Shown here piece after piece: positions 1 to 8,300 of a stretch of DNA of 18,297 bases. The stretch covers positions 1 through 18,297 of the forward strand of contig DXUR01000020.1 of NCBI GenBank assembly GCA_019417795.1. Direction: 5' to 3'. Origin of the DNA: Clostridiales bacterium (GTDB taxonomy: Bacteria; Bacillota_A; Clostridia; Oscillospirales; Oscillospiraceae). Positions within the stretch are counted from its first letter, which is position 1. Every line of letters begins with the position of its first letter. The position numbers and the translations under genes were made by a program. The notes under the pieces are model-generated. The model did not search any database and was not told the DNA's origin. It saw only the letters and a program-made list of their open reading frames with translations.

Positions 1-1
1 G

Positions 2-136
2 CGGCTCTATGATGAACGTGCGAAGCTCAAAAAGGAAGCTCGGATGATCGACACCATGAAGGCAAATGTAGATATTTTCCTCAAGCCGAGTGTAGTCCAA
101 GAGCCTGAGCAAATTCGAGATAATCAGAGAGAATAA
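2..136 (+). CDS. C-terminal fragment of an upstream gene, unidentified (possibly a mobilization/relaxase-type protein)
   Basis: An open frame enters from the left edge and ends at TAA 134-136, giving 44 residues. The visible part is very rich in charged residues: an Arg/Lys/Glu helix beginning RLYDERAKLKKEAR, then a short hydrophobic patch (NVDIFLKP) and a polar tail ending in NQRE. No catalytic motif is visible. Coiled, charged C-terminal tails of this style occur in relaxase/mobilization proteins of Clostridia conjugative elements. That is only a resemblance and would need the rest of the gene. A strong terminator follows directly, so this gene belongs to a different transcription unit from the BREX genes. 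Confidence 0.55.
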   Translation, partial: RLYDERAKLKKEARMIDTMKANVDIFLKPSVVQEPEQIRDNQRE

Positions 137-142
137 CAAAAA

Positions 143-180
143 GGCTGTGCTGGTTTTTGACCGGCACAGTCTTTCCCTTT
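143..180 (+). terminator. Rho-independent terminator of the left-hand gene
   Basis: A 13-base-pair stem (143-155 with 159-171; the arms read GGCTGTGCTGGTT and GACCGGCACAGTC, allowing G-T pairs) closes a 3-base loop. It is preceded by an A run and followed by a pyrimidine tract (TTTCCCTTT). It lies 6 bases after the stop codon at 136, so it fits intrinsic termination of the left-hand gene and insulates the BREX transcription unit. Confidence 0.85.
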
Positions 181-243
181 AGCTGTATATCATCCAAATC
201 GAAAATGATGAACGTCTCGTGCAAATCGGTCGTATTCACCCAA

Positions 244-256
244 AGTTTACGAAACT
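244..256. promoter_or_regulatory. Perfect 13-base inverted repeat, candidate operator
   Basis: AGTTT-ACG-AAACT is a perfect 5-base inverted repeat with a 3-base spacer. It ends 3 bases before the -35 hexamer of the promoter at 260-288. Small Cro/XRE-type repressors bind such short dyads, and the first gene of this transcription unit encodes one. The position fits an operator for self-regulation, but binding is inferred. A 5+5 dyad can also occur by chance in AT-rich DNA. Confidence 0.4.
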
Positions 257-259
257 CTA

Positions 260-288
260 TTGAATAGCAGACCTTCTTGTGCTATAAT
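260..288 (+). promoter_or_regulatory. Sigma-70/SigA-type promoter for the regulator and probably the BREX operon
   Basis: The -35 TTGAAT (260-265) and a perfect -10 TATAAT (283-288) are separated by exactly 17 bases. Initiation would fall near 295, giving a leader of about 36 bases before the ATG at 331. No comparably good promoter was seen between the regulator and brxA (550-601), so this promoter may serve the downstream BREX genes as well. Confidence 0.8.
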
Positions 289-318
289 ATAAGTTAGGTT
301 TATTTTACATACTTTGCT

Positions 319-324
319 GAGGTG
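319..324 (+). promoter_or_regulatory. Ribosome binding site that fixes the regulator start
   Basis: GAGGTG lies 6 bases before the ATG at 331. The in-frame GTG at 322 is inside this element, so the ATG is the better start. Confidence 0.75.
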
Positions 325-330
325 AAAGTC

Positions 331-549
331 ATGAAAGCAAGCTACAAAAAGTTGTGGAAACTGCTCGTCGATAAGGAAATGAGCAAGGGTGATCTTCATA
401 AGGCGTCCGGTCTTTCTTCAAGCACAATGACCAAGCTCAGAAAAGGTGAAGACGTGTCAATGGAAGCTCTGAGAAAAATCTGCATTTGCCTTGACTGCAA
501 TATCGGTGACATTGTGGAGTTTGTCCCTGACAACACAACACAGTCCTAA
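331..549 (+). CDS. Small Cro/C1 (XRE)-type HTH transcriptional regulator
   Basis: A 72-residue single-domain DNA-binding protein. The opening SYKKLWKLLVDKEMSK, the helix-turn-helix at about residues 18-40 (GDLHKASGLSSSTMTKLRKGE) and the following MEALRKICICLDCNIGDIVEF match the compact HTH_26/YozG-like Cro family common in Firmicutes. Many of these sit beside DNA methyltransferase or defence genes. It is the first gene after the promoter at 260-288 and lies about 50 bases upstream of brxA, so its likely job is controlling the BREX operon and itself, perhaps through the palindrome at 244-256. Many BREX loci instead begin with a larger WYL-domain regulator (BrxR). The family assignment is firm; the regulatory target is inferred from position. 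The ATG at 331 was chosen over the GTG at 322, which overlaps the ribosome binding site. Confidence 0.85.
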   Translation: MKASYKKLWKLLVDKEMSKGDLHKASGLSSSTMTKLRKGEDVSMEALRKICICLDCNIGDIVEFVPDNTTQS

Positions 550-601
550 ATATGGGACAGGCAATATGGTACAGTATGCTATTAGGAATGGAGCAAATTG
601 A

Positions 602-1207
602 ATGGATCAGACGCACCCTTATAACGGCAGCTTAACTGCTGAACAGTTTCTCTTCTACGAGATAAGAATTGCTGCAAAATACTATGTTTCTGGCTTGAAA
701 ATTGATGAGGCAATCGAGCGGATTAAGAAGGATAACCTCTTTCAATATCCAACAGAGAGACAAGTTTCCCGTTTGGCAAGAGCTTGTTATAAGCGGCTGG
801 ACGCGCTCGGCAACGATCAGCTTGTTCACGAGCTTGCCTCTGCACAAAATGAGATTGCAAAGCAGATCAATCTATACGCGGTGATGAGGTATAATCGTTT
901 GGTCTGGGAGTTTATGATTCAGGTGATAGGCGAAAAATACCGCAATCAGGACATGAACTTCTCAAGGAAAGACATGAATGCGTTTTTTTCCAGATTGCAA
1001 GCACAGGATGATTCTGTTGCCGCTTGGAGTGATGCGACAATCACCAAAATCAAAAGCGTTCTCGTTCGGATGCTGATAGAGACAGGGTATCTGGACGGGC
1101 TGAAAGACACCACGCTGAATCCCGTTTTTCTCTGTGAAGAACTTGAACGAGGTATCGAAGCAAACAACGATTATGATGCACTTCCGGCATTTAATTACTT
1201 TAGATAG
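602..1207 (+). CDS. brxA: BREX protein BrxA (DUF1819 family)
   Basis: A 201-residue, mostly helical protein matching the BrxA/DUF1819 family in length and layout: an N-terminal segment with LTAEQFLFYEIRIAAKYY, the middle helices INLYAVMRYNRLVWEFMIQVI, and the late motif KSVLVRMLIETGYLD followed by a short tail. BrxA is a small DNA-binding protein of type I BREX and comes first in the core operon, as here. It has no enzymatic motif. The ATG at 602 has a purine-rich site (TGGAG, 589-593) about 8 bases upstream. The gene ends 16 bases before brxB. The overlapping reading frames on the other strand have no supporting features. The family call rests on recognisable sequence pattern plus the invariant brxA-brxB-brxC order. 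Confidence 0.93.
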   Translation: MDQTHPYNGSLTAEQFLFYEIRIAAKYYVSGLKIDEAIERIKKDNLFQYPTERQVSRLARACYKRLDALGNDQLVHELASAQNEIAKQINLYAVMRYNRLVWEFMIQVIGEKYRNQDMNFSRKDMNAFFSRLQAQDDSVAAWSDATITKIKSVLVRMLIETGYLDGLKDTTLNPVFLCEELERGIEANNDYDALPAFNYFR

Positions 1208-1223
1208 GCGGGCGGACACGACC

Positions 1224-1778
1224 ATGATAAAACAGGAATTAGACAGGATCAAAGAGCGTATCTCGAATAAGGATTTCCTTGAAAACAAAGGACTGAGCAA
1301 CGAAGTTGGTATCCATGTTTTCTGCTACAAAGCGGAGGATGAGTTGATCGTTCAGGATTATATTCGCAGATTAAAAAGTGAGGTGAACACGCCATATCGG
1401 ATCATTGAGTGCGACCTTTATGAAGTGTTTCTCTCCCTTTTGGAGGACAAGCGCATTCTGAAATCAGTTGCAGGGTTAGAAGAAAAACGAGGCAAAAAGT
1501 ATCTTCTGGATCAGTTGCAGAAGATCGCCACACCGGAAGCTCTCCTTGCCAAGATGGACTATTCACCCCATATCAAAGGGCAGGATGTTCTCTTCATGAC
1601 AGGAATTGGAAAAATTCATCCGTTTATGCGTTCCCATAAGATGCTTGATAGTATGCAGCATCTCTTTGAAGACATCCCTATTGTGATGTTCTATCCCGGA
1701 ACCTTCAATGGACAGACGCTCAATCTATTCGACGAGTTCAAAGAAGGCAATTATTATCGGGCATTCAATCTGCTATAA
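1224..1778 (+). CDS. brxB: BREX protein BrxB (DUF1788 family)
   Basis: A 184-residue protein of the BrxB/DUF1788 family. The start segment (KERISNKDFLENKGLSNEVG followed by IHVFCYKAEDEL) and the end (PIVMFYPGTFNGQTLNLFDEF, then YYRAFNLL) are typical for the family. It is required in type I BREX, but its biochemical role is not established. The frame is open upstream to an ATG at 1134 inside brxA. The ATG at 1224 is preferred because it begins where the family normally begins and avoids a 74-base overlap. Its ribosome binding site is weak (G-rich, around 1208-1214), so translation may be coupled to brxA. The stop at 1776-1778 is directly followed by the brxC ribosome binding site. Confidence 0.92.
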   Translation: MIKQELDRIKERISNKDFLENKGLSNEVGIHVFCYKAEDELIVQDYIRRLKSEVNTPYRIIECDLYEVFLSLLEDKRILKSVAGLEEKRGKKYLLDQLQKIATPEALLAKMDYSPHIKGQDVLFMTGIGKIHPFMRSHKMLDSMQHLFEDIPIVMFYPGTFNGQTLNLFDEFKEGNYYRAFNLL

Positions 1779-1779
1779 T

Positions 1780-1784
1780 GGAGG
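1780..1784 (+). promoter_or_regulatory. Ribosome binding site that fixes the brxC GTG start
   Basis: GGAGG sits 7 bases before the GTG at 1792 and immediately after the brxB stop codon. An earlier in-frame ATG (1708) lies inside brxB and has no such site. Confidence 0.8.
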
Positions 1785-1791
1785 TAGCAAC

Positions 1792-4700
1792 GTGAAAATA
1801 CAGAATATGTTCCAGAAGGACATTGAAAGAGACATCAACGGCGTTATCAAGGTTATGCAGGATGATGACCGGAGTTTGGAACAGGAACTCAGCGAATACA
1901 TAATTACCAAGGAGCTTCGCCGTCACTTCCGCACATTCTTTGACAACTACACAAAGGCTATCGACCAGCCGACTGATAAAATCGGCGTGTGGATTTCCGG
2001 CTTCTTTGGAAGTGGTAAATCTCATTTCCTGAAAATCCTCTCTTACCTGCTTTCCAATCAGGAAGTCTGCGGTAAAAGAGCGATTGACTACTTTGCAGAC
2101 AAATTTGATGACCCGATGATGTATGCTCAGGCGGTTAAAAGTGTGTCCGTGCCTACGCAGTCTATCCTTTTCAACATTGACATCGAAGGTCCTCTCACGA
2201 AGGATAAGACCGCAGTGCTGCGCGTCTTTGCAAAGATGTTCTACAATCACTGCGGGTTTTACGGCGATGATCTGAAAATTGCCAAGCTGGAACGCTTCAT
2301 TGAAAAGCAAGGCAAGACGCAGCAGTTCCGCGAAGCCTTTGAGAAGGTCAATGGTGCGCCTTGGACGGAGACCCGCGATTCCTTTGCGTTCTTTGAGGAT
2401 GACATTGTTTCTGTTCTGCAATCTACGCTCGGCATGAGCGAACAGGCGGCGCGGAACTGGTTCAATGGTGAGGAAACGAATGAACTGAGCATCGCCCAGC
2501 TCGTAGCTGACATTCAGGAATATGTAGACGGCAAGGGCAAGGATTTCCGACTGCTGTTTATGGTGGATGAAGTCGGTCAGTACATCGGTGACGATGGTGA
2601 CTTGATGATCAATCTGCAATCTCTTGTAGAAGAGATTGGCATTCGCTGCCACGGCAAGGTTTGGGTCATGGTGACAAGTCAGGAGGCGATTGACTCCGTT
2701 GTCCATATCACCGGTAATGACTTCTCCAAAATTCAGGGACGCTTCAATACGCGCCTCAGCCTTTCCTCGTCCTCCGTTGATGAAGTCATCAAAAAGCGTG
2801 TTCTGGCGAAAACAAATGCGGCAGATCAGCTTCTTCGCATGGTCTATGACAAGGAACACGCCGTACTCAAAAACCTCTATACCTTCAACAATCCCGTTCT
2901 TGACATCAAGGGCTTTACCGATGGTGCGGAGTTTTCTGCAACTTTCCCCTTTGTGCCGTATCAGTTCATCGTGATCCAGAAAGTGCTTGCCGAGATTCGC
3001 AAGCACGGAAATTCCGGTAAGCATCTGTCCGGCGGTGAGCGTTCCATGCTCTCCGGCTTCCAAGAAGCAGCACAGGATGTGAAGGATAAGGATGAAAACG
3101 CTCTGGTTCCGTTCCATCTGTTTTACAATACAGTTCACACATTCCTCGAAAGCCCCATCCGACGGGTTATCGACCGCTGCCAGACTGCGGCAGACAATCA
3201 CGATGGACTTGAGCAGCAGGATGTCAGTGTTCTGAAGCTCCTGTATCTTGTGCGCTATATTGAGGACATCAAGGCAAACATCGACAATATTTCCATTCTC
3301 ATGATCGATGACATCCGCACAGATAAGATTGCGCTGCGGGCGTCGGTTTCCGCCTCACTGGAAAGGCTTCTCTCGCAGAACTACATTTCTCGCAACGGCG
3401 ATACCTATGCCTTCCTGACGGACGAGGAACAGGATATTGCCATTGACATCAAGAATACACCGGTTGACAGTGCGCAGGTTATCACCAGCATTGCACAGAC
3501 GGTTTACGGAGAAATATATCCCTCCAAGAAATTCAAGCATGACAAGTATGACTTCGCCTATGACCAATACATTGACGAGACCCTGAATGGCTCTGCTTGC
3601 GGAGGAATGCGGCTTCGCATTGTGACCGTTGCAAGCGACTACTACGGTGCGCCGAACGAACGGCTCATTATGGATTCTCAGGTCAACAATGAAGCAATCA
3701 TTGTACTGTCCAATGAGACGCCGTATTTTGATGAGCTGGAACAGGCGATGAAGATCCGCAAATATGTCAAACAGCGGAATGTATCTCAGCTTCCTGAAAG
3801 CATTCAGGACATCATCCGCAAGCGGCAGCAGCAAGCGCGTATTCTGGAAGAAAGAGCGCGTAGCTATATTGAAAAAGCTATCGTCGGTGCAAAGGTCATT
3901 GTCCACGGCGAAGTCATGGATATCAAGACTGGCAACGCGAAAGACAAGCTGGACGCCGCGATGAATGGTCTGGTTGAGAGCGTCTATTCCAAGCTCAACA
4001 TGGTCAACCGTTTCGTAGAGAGCGACGCAGACATTCTTTCCATCCTGAATGGAGCGGATGACGGGCAGATTGCCTTCAACGGTCAGGGTGCAAACAACGA
4101 GGATGCGCTGAACGAGATCAGCCAGTGGCTTGAGCTTCAAAATCAAAAGATGCTCAGCACATCAATGGGCGATGTGCAGCGCCGGTATCAGGCGATTCCC
4201 TACGGCTGGCGTGAAATTGATATTGCTGCGCTGATTGCTCGTTTGATCTCTCAGCAGAAAATCTCCATCAAATACGGCGGTGCTTTGGTTGGCAAGGACG
4301 AGCGCAGACTGGTTGATTATCTGCGCAAAAAATCCGAGATCGACAAGGCAGTCGTTACCCGCAGAATTGCCCCGTCCGAAGACCTTATGCGCAAAAGCAT
4401 TGCCTTCCTCCGGGACTATCTTGGCGCGATGGATATTCCTTCTGATGAGGATGGGCTGATCCGCTTCGTGCTGGGCACCTTTACCCAAAAGCAGGAGCAT
4501 TATCAGGAGCTTCTTGATAAAGCCTATTCTGAGTTCCGTTACCCGGAAAAGGAAGTTGTCACAAAAGCCCGCGACCTTATGAATGATGTTCTGAGTCAGC
4601 GTAGGGACAATGTTGCGCTGCTCACACGCATGGTGCAGCGTCAGGAAGACCTTCTGGACTGCTCTGAGGACATGGAGGGTGTGGAGTTCTTCTTCAAGTC

Positions 4701-5337
4701 GCAGCGGAGTGTGTATGATGAGGCACGGCGTCAGATGGAGCGCGTGAACAAGGAACGTGACTACTTTGCTTCTGATGCGGATACATTGGAGATCTTCCAT
4801 ACTATTGCGACCATCCTTGCACAGCCGAAGCCCTATGACCGCATTGGTGAGCTGCCGGAGCTGATTCAAAAGGTCAAAACGGCATACTCCGGTCTGCTGG
4901 ATTTGAAGAAGGATGAGGTTGCCGAGAATATCCGTCAGTGTATGCAGGACGTTCATCAGCTTGCAACTGAGGCACGGGATGCAGGAGTTCTGCTGCATCA
5001 GGCAGACGATTACTTTGTCGGCAAGCGCGAGGCAGCAAAGAACGCTTCCTCTCTCACCGAGCTGGACGCAATGATCACCCAGCTTCTTACCTACAAGGAC
5101 AATATCTGCCGCCGCATGGAGGTTATGTCTGCGTCTCATCAGGAGCGCACTACCCCGGTCGGTACAGGTACGGCACAGCCCGCTCCGAAGATGCCGAAGA
5201 TTACGACACTTCGCCGGTATGACCTCTGTTCTGTCAAGCGTCTGCAATCCAAGGAGGATATTGACCGGTACGTCGATGGAATCCGCGAGAAGCTGCTAAA
5301 AACGTTGGAAAGCTGCGACGGCGTTCAGATCAACTAA
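1792..5337 (+). CDS. brxC: BREX protein BrxC, large P-loop ATPase
   Basis: A 1181-residue ATPase, the usual size for BrxC (formerly PglY-like, DUF499-related). The Walker A motif GFFGSGKS is at residues 70-77. A Walker B-like strand, LLFMVDE, is at 254-260, with Asp259-Glu260 as the likely magnesium-binding and catalytic pair. Later parts are helical with long charged stretches (around 740-770 and in the C-terminal third), consistent with an assembly scaffold. In type I BREX it is essential for both methylation and phage restriction and is thought to organise the complex with PglX, PglZ and BrxB. The GTG start at 1792 gives MKIQNMFQKDIERDINGVIKV, the usual BrxC beginning, and has a strong ribosome binding site. 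The frame is uninterrupted. pglX starts 15 bases after its stop. Confidence 0.95.
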   Translation: MKIQNMFQKDIERDINGVIKVMQDDDRSLEQELSEYIITKELRRHFRTFFDNYTKAIDQPTDKIGVWISGFFGSGKSHFLKILSYLLSNQEVCGKRAIDYFADKFDDPMMYAQAVKSVSVPTQSILFNIDIEGPLTKDKTAVLRVFAKMFYNHCGFYGDDLKIAKLERFIEKQGKTQQFREAFEKVNGAPWTETRDSFAFFEDDIVSVLQSTLGMSEQAARNWFNGEETNELSIAQLVADIQEYVDGKGKDFRLLFMVDEVGQYIGDDGDLMINLQSLVEEIGIRCHGKVWVMVTSQEAIDSVVHITGNDFSKIQGRFNTRLSLSSSSVDEVIKKRVLAKTNAADQLLRMVYDKEHAVLKNLYTFNNPVLDIKGFTDGAEFSATFPFVPYQFIVIQKVLAEIRKHGNSGKHLSGGERSMLSGFQEAAQDVKDKDENALVPFHLFYNTVHTFLESPIRRVIDRCQTAADNHDGLEQQDVSVLKLLYLVRYIEDIKANIDNISILMIDDIRTDKIALRASVSASLERLLSQNYISRNGDTYAFLTDEEQDIAIDIKNTPVDSAQVITSIAQTVYGEIYPSKKFKHDKYDFAYDQYIDETLNGSACGGMRLRIVTVASDYYGAPNERLIMDSQVNNEAIIVLSNETPYFDELEQAMKIRKYVKQRNVSQLPESIQDIIRKRQQQARILEERARSYIEKAIVGAKVIVHGEVMDIKTGNAKDKLDAAMNGLVESVYSKLNMVNRFVESDADILSILNGADDGQIAFNGQGANNEDALNEISQWLELQNQKMLSTSMGDVQRRYQAIPYGWREIDIAALIARLISQQKISIKYGGALVGKDERRLVDYLRKKSEIDKAVVTRRIAPSEDLMRKSIAFLRDYLGAMDIPSDEDGLIRFVLGTFTQKQEHYQELLDKAYSEFRYPEKEVVTKARDLMNDVLSQRRDNVALLTRMVQRQEDLLDCSEDMEGVEFFFKSQRSVYDEARRQMERVNKERDYFASDADTLEIFHTIATILAQPKPYDRIGELPELIQKVKTAYSGLLDLKKDEVAENIRQCMQDVHQLATEARDAGVLLHQADDYFVGKREAAKNASSLTELDAMITQLLTYKDNICRRMEVMSASHQERTTPVGTGTAQPAPKMPKITTLRRYDLCSVKRLQSKEDIDRYVDGIREKLLKTLESCDGVQIN

Positions 5338-5352
5338 AGGAGAATTACGAGC

Positions 5353-8300
5353 ATGAATAAAGGTGCAATACAGCGATTTGCAATCTGGGCGCGGAACGAG
5401 CTGATCGCTCAGGTGTCGCAGAGAGCTTATCAGTATGGAATCACGAAGGAAGGCTGCGGCGAGGCAAACGCCGTGACGGTGGGCGGACGCGCATTGACCG
5501 GCGATGAGCAGAAACAGCGCAAGGAGCTTGTCGATCAGATCCGCTCAAAGGGCTACACACAGGTCATGGAAGAGGTTGCCTACACTTGGTTCAACCGTTT
5601 TATTGCCCTGCGCTTTATGGAGGTCAACAACTATCTGCCTTCCCATATTCGCGTCTTTTCCGACAGCACCGGCGCGTTCAAGCCGGAGATTCTGAGTGAT
5701 GTCCTGCACCTTGACCTTCCGGGACTGAACCGGGAGAAAGTTGCGGAGTATATCGAGAGCAATGACACCGAAGGTCTCTATCGCTATCTGCTTTTGACGC
5801 AGTGCAACGCCCTGAACGCCCCTCTTCCCCGTATGTTTGAGAAAATGGGCGGCTATACCGAGCTTTTGCTGCCGAACAACATTTTGAAGCAGGACAGCGT
5901 TCTCGGTCACATGGTCGCGGATATTCCCGAAGCGGACTGGACGGATCAGGTGCAGATCATCGGCTGGCTGTATCAGTATTACAACTCCGAACTCAAGGAT
6001 GATACCTTTGCGCTGCTCAAGAAGAATGTGAAAATCACCAAAGAGCGCATCCCTTCCGCAACACAGCTCTTCACTCCGGACTGGATCGTCCGCTACATGG
6101 TTGAAAACAGCCTTGGCAGAATCTATGTAGACAAGCGCAAAAACGAGGGCATCTATGCGGACGGTCGCGGCTTGGATGAAATGACTTGGCACGAAGCGGA
6201 ATCCGAACGCATTGCAACGGAAAAGCTGATTGCCGACAAAATGGGCTGGAAGTATTATCTGCCCGAAGCGGAACAGACGCAGGAAGTACGCAAGCAGCTT
6301 GACGAGATTCAGAACGAGTACGCCACGCTGGATGTCAAAGACATCAAGGTCATTGACCCCTGCATGGGCAGCGGTCATATCCTTGTCTATGCCTTTGATG
6401 TGCTGATGCAGATTTATGAGGCAACCGGATATAGTCAGCGCGACGCGGCGCAGAGCATTTTGGAAAATAACCTTTACGGTCTGGACATTGACGACCGTGC
6501 GGCGCAGCTTGCCTATTTTGCAGTCATGATGAAGGCACGGCAGTACGACCGCCGCATCTTCTCCCGTGGTATTCAGCCTCATGTGTATGCTATCGTTGAA
6601 AGCAACGGACTGGACAGCAGCTCCGTCGAATACTTCACCAACAACGATCCGAATCTCCAAAAGGACTTCGGAACGCTGATGGACGAGCTGCGGGATGCAA
6701 AGGAATATGGCTCTATCCTCAATATCTCTCAGGTGGACTTTGCTTCCCTCTATGCCAGAGTCGAGGAAGTGCAGGCTGACATCAGTATGTTCCGCGAGAT
6801 CGTGCTGAACAGCATCCTGCCGTTGATTCAAGTAGCGGAGGTTATGGCGCAAAGGTATGATGTTGTAGTCACGAATCCGCCTTACATGGGAAGCAGTGGC
6901 ATGGGAAATAAACTAAGCTCGTATGTAAAAAAGCATTTTCCAAATACCAAGTCAGACATGAGTACAGTCTTTATGGAGCAAGCGAACCGCTTGTCATGTG
7001 CTAACGGCTACACTGCGATGATTAACATTCCTGTATGGATGTTCCTAAGTTCCTACGCTAATATGAGAGGTGCGCTTCTTCACAATAGTTCCATTAACAC
7101 GATGCTTCACTTAGGAAGGGGCGTTTTTGGTGCTGACTTTGGTACAACAGCTTTTGTGATTCGTTCTTCTCCTTTAAGTGGATATAAAGCGGTGTACCGA
7201 AGATTGTTCGATAGCCCAAGTGCTGTTGATAATGAAACGGAAAAGCAACTACGATTCTTTTCGGCGGAGAATAGCTTTTGCATTTCACAAGACAACTTTT
7301 TGAAAGTCGAAGATTCCCCGATAGTGTACTGGCTGAGCGACAAGATGCTTTCATTACTTTCAAGCAAGGATGCAATCAGCCTACATCACGATGTCGGTAG
7401 CGGACTATCTACTGCTGACAATGAGAGGTTCTTGCGCTTTCATTGGGAGGTCGCAGCAAATAGAATTGGGGAATCAAAGGATTCTCCGCGAAAATGGTTC
7501 CATTTCCAAAAAGGCGGCGAATTTAGGCGTTGGTATGGGAACCTTGAATACGTCGTTAACTGGGAAAATGATGGCTCAGAAATTAAATACTGGGTAACAC
7601 ATAATCCGAAGGATCCGGGAACAACGAGTTGGTCAAGGCGTATATTCAATGTTCCTCTTTATTTTCAGCATGGAATAACTTGGGCAGTAATTGGGATAGG
7701 GAAGATTTCCTTTCGGGAGACAACCGCTAACTCAATGATCTCAAATGCTGCTGGCGGCATATTCTCTTTCGAGTGTGAAGATGACTTTCTCAATCTTCTA
7801 GGTGGACTAAATACAAAATTGTGGGGAAACATTTTTCAGGTTATCAGCCCAACTGTAAATTATAGTGCGGGCATTATCCAAAAAGCTCCTGTGCCAAAGG
7901 CAGATTGCGCCGGTATAGTGCGTGATTGTATCGCAATTTCGAGAAACGATTGGGACACCTTTGAAGTCTCGTGGGGTTTTAAGAGGAATCCTTTACTTAT
8001 TGGAAATAGCCTTTTTGCTGCCTACACAGCATGGAAACAGGAATGCGAAGACCGCTTCCAGCAGCTCAAAAAGAACGAAGAAGAAATCAATCGCATTTTC
8101 ATTGACATTTACGGCTTGCAAGATGAATTGACGCCGGACGTGGCGGACAGGGATGTGACCGTGCATCGGGTGTTCGATAGCAAGGACGAAGTGCCGGAGT
8201 CCATGAAGGGCAGCAATTACGTCCGCACCATGCGCGACGAGATCGTCTCCCTCATTTCCTATGCCGTGGGATGTATGTTCGGACGGTATTCACTGGACAA

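Noticed and set aside
1134..1223. Upstream extension of brxB to ATG 1134
   Set aside because: It would overlap brxA by 74 bases. The ATG at 1224 starts where BrxB proteins normally start.
1708..1791. Upstream extension of brxC to ATG 1708
   Set aside because: It lies inside brxB. The GTG at 1792 has a strong GGAGG and yields the usual BrxC N-terminus.
1765..3201. Long open frame on the - strand opposite brxC (478 residues)
   Set aside because: It mirrors the codon structure of brxC, has no ribosome binding site or recognisable domain, and conflicts with a clear BrxC gene.
5545..6852. Long open frame on the - strand opposite pglX (435 residues)
   Set aside because: It is a shadow of the GC-rich part of pglX and disappears where pglX turns AT-rich, as expected for a composition effect.
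6918..6935. A-run in pglX as a phase-variation slippage tract
   Set aside because: Only about six A bases, short for slipped-strand switching, and the frame is intact. No inverted repeats for recombinational switching were found nearby.
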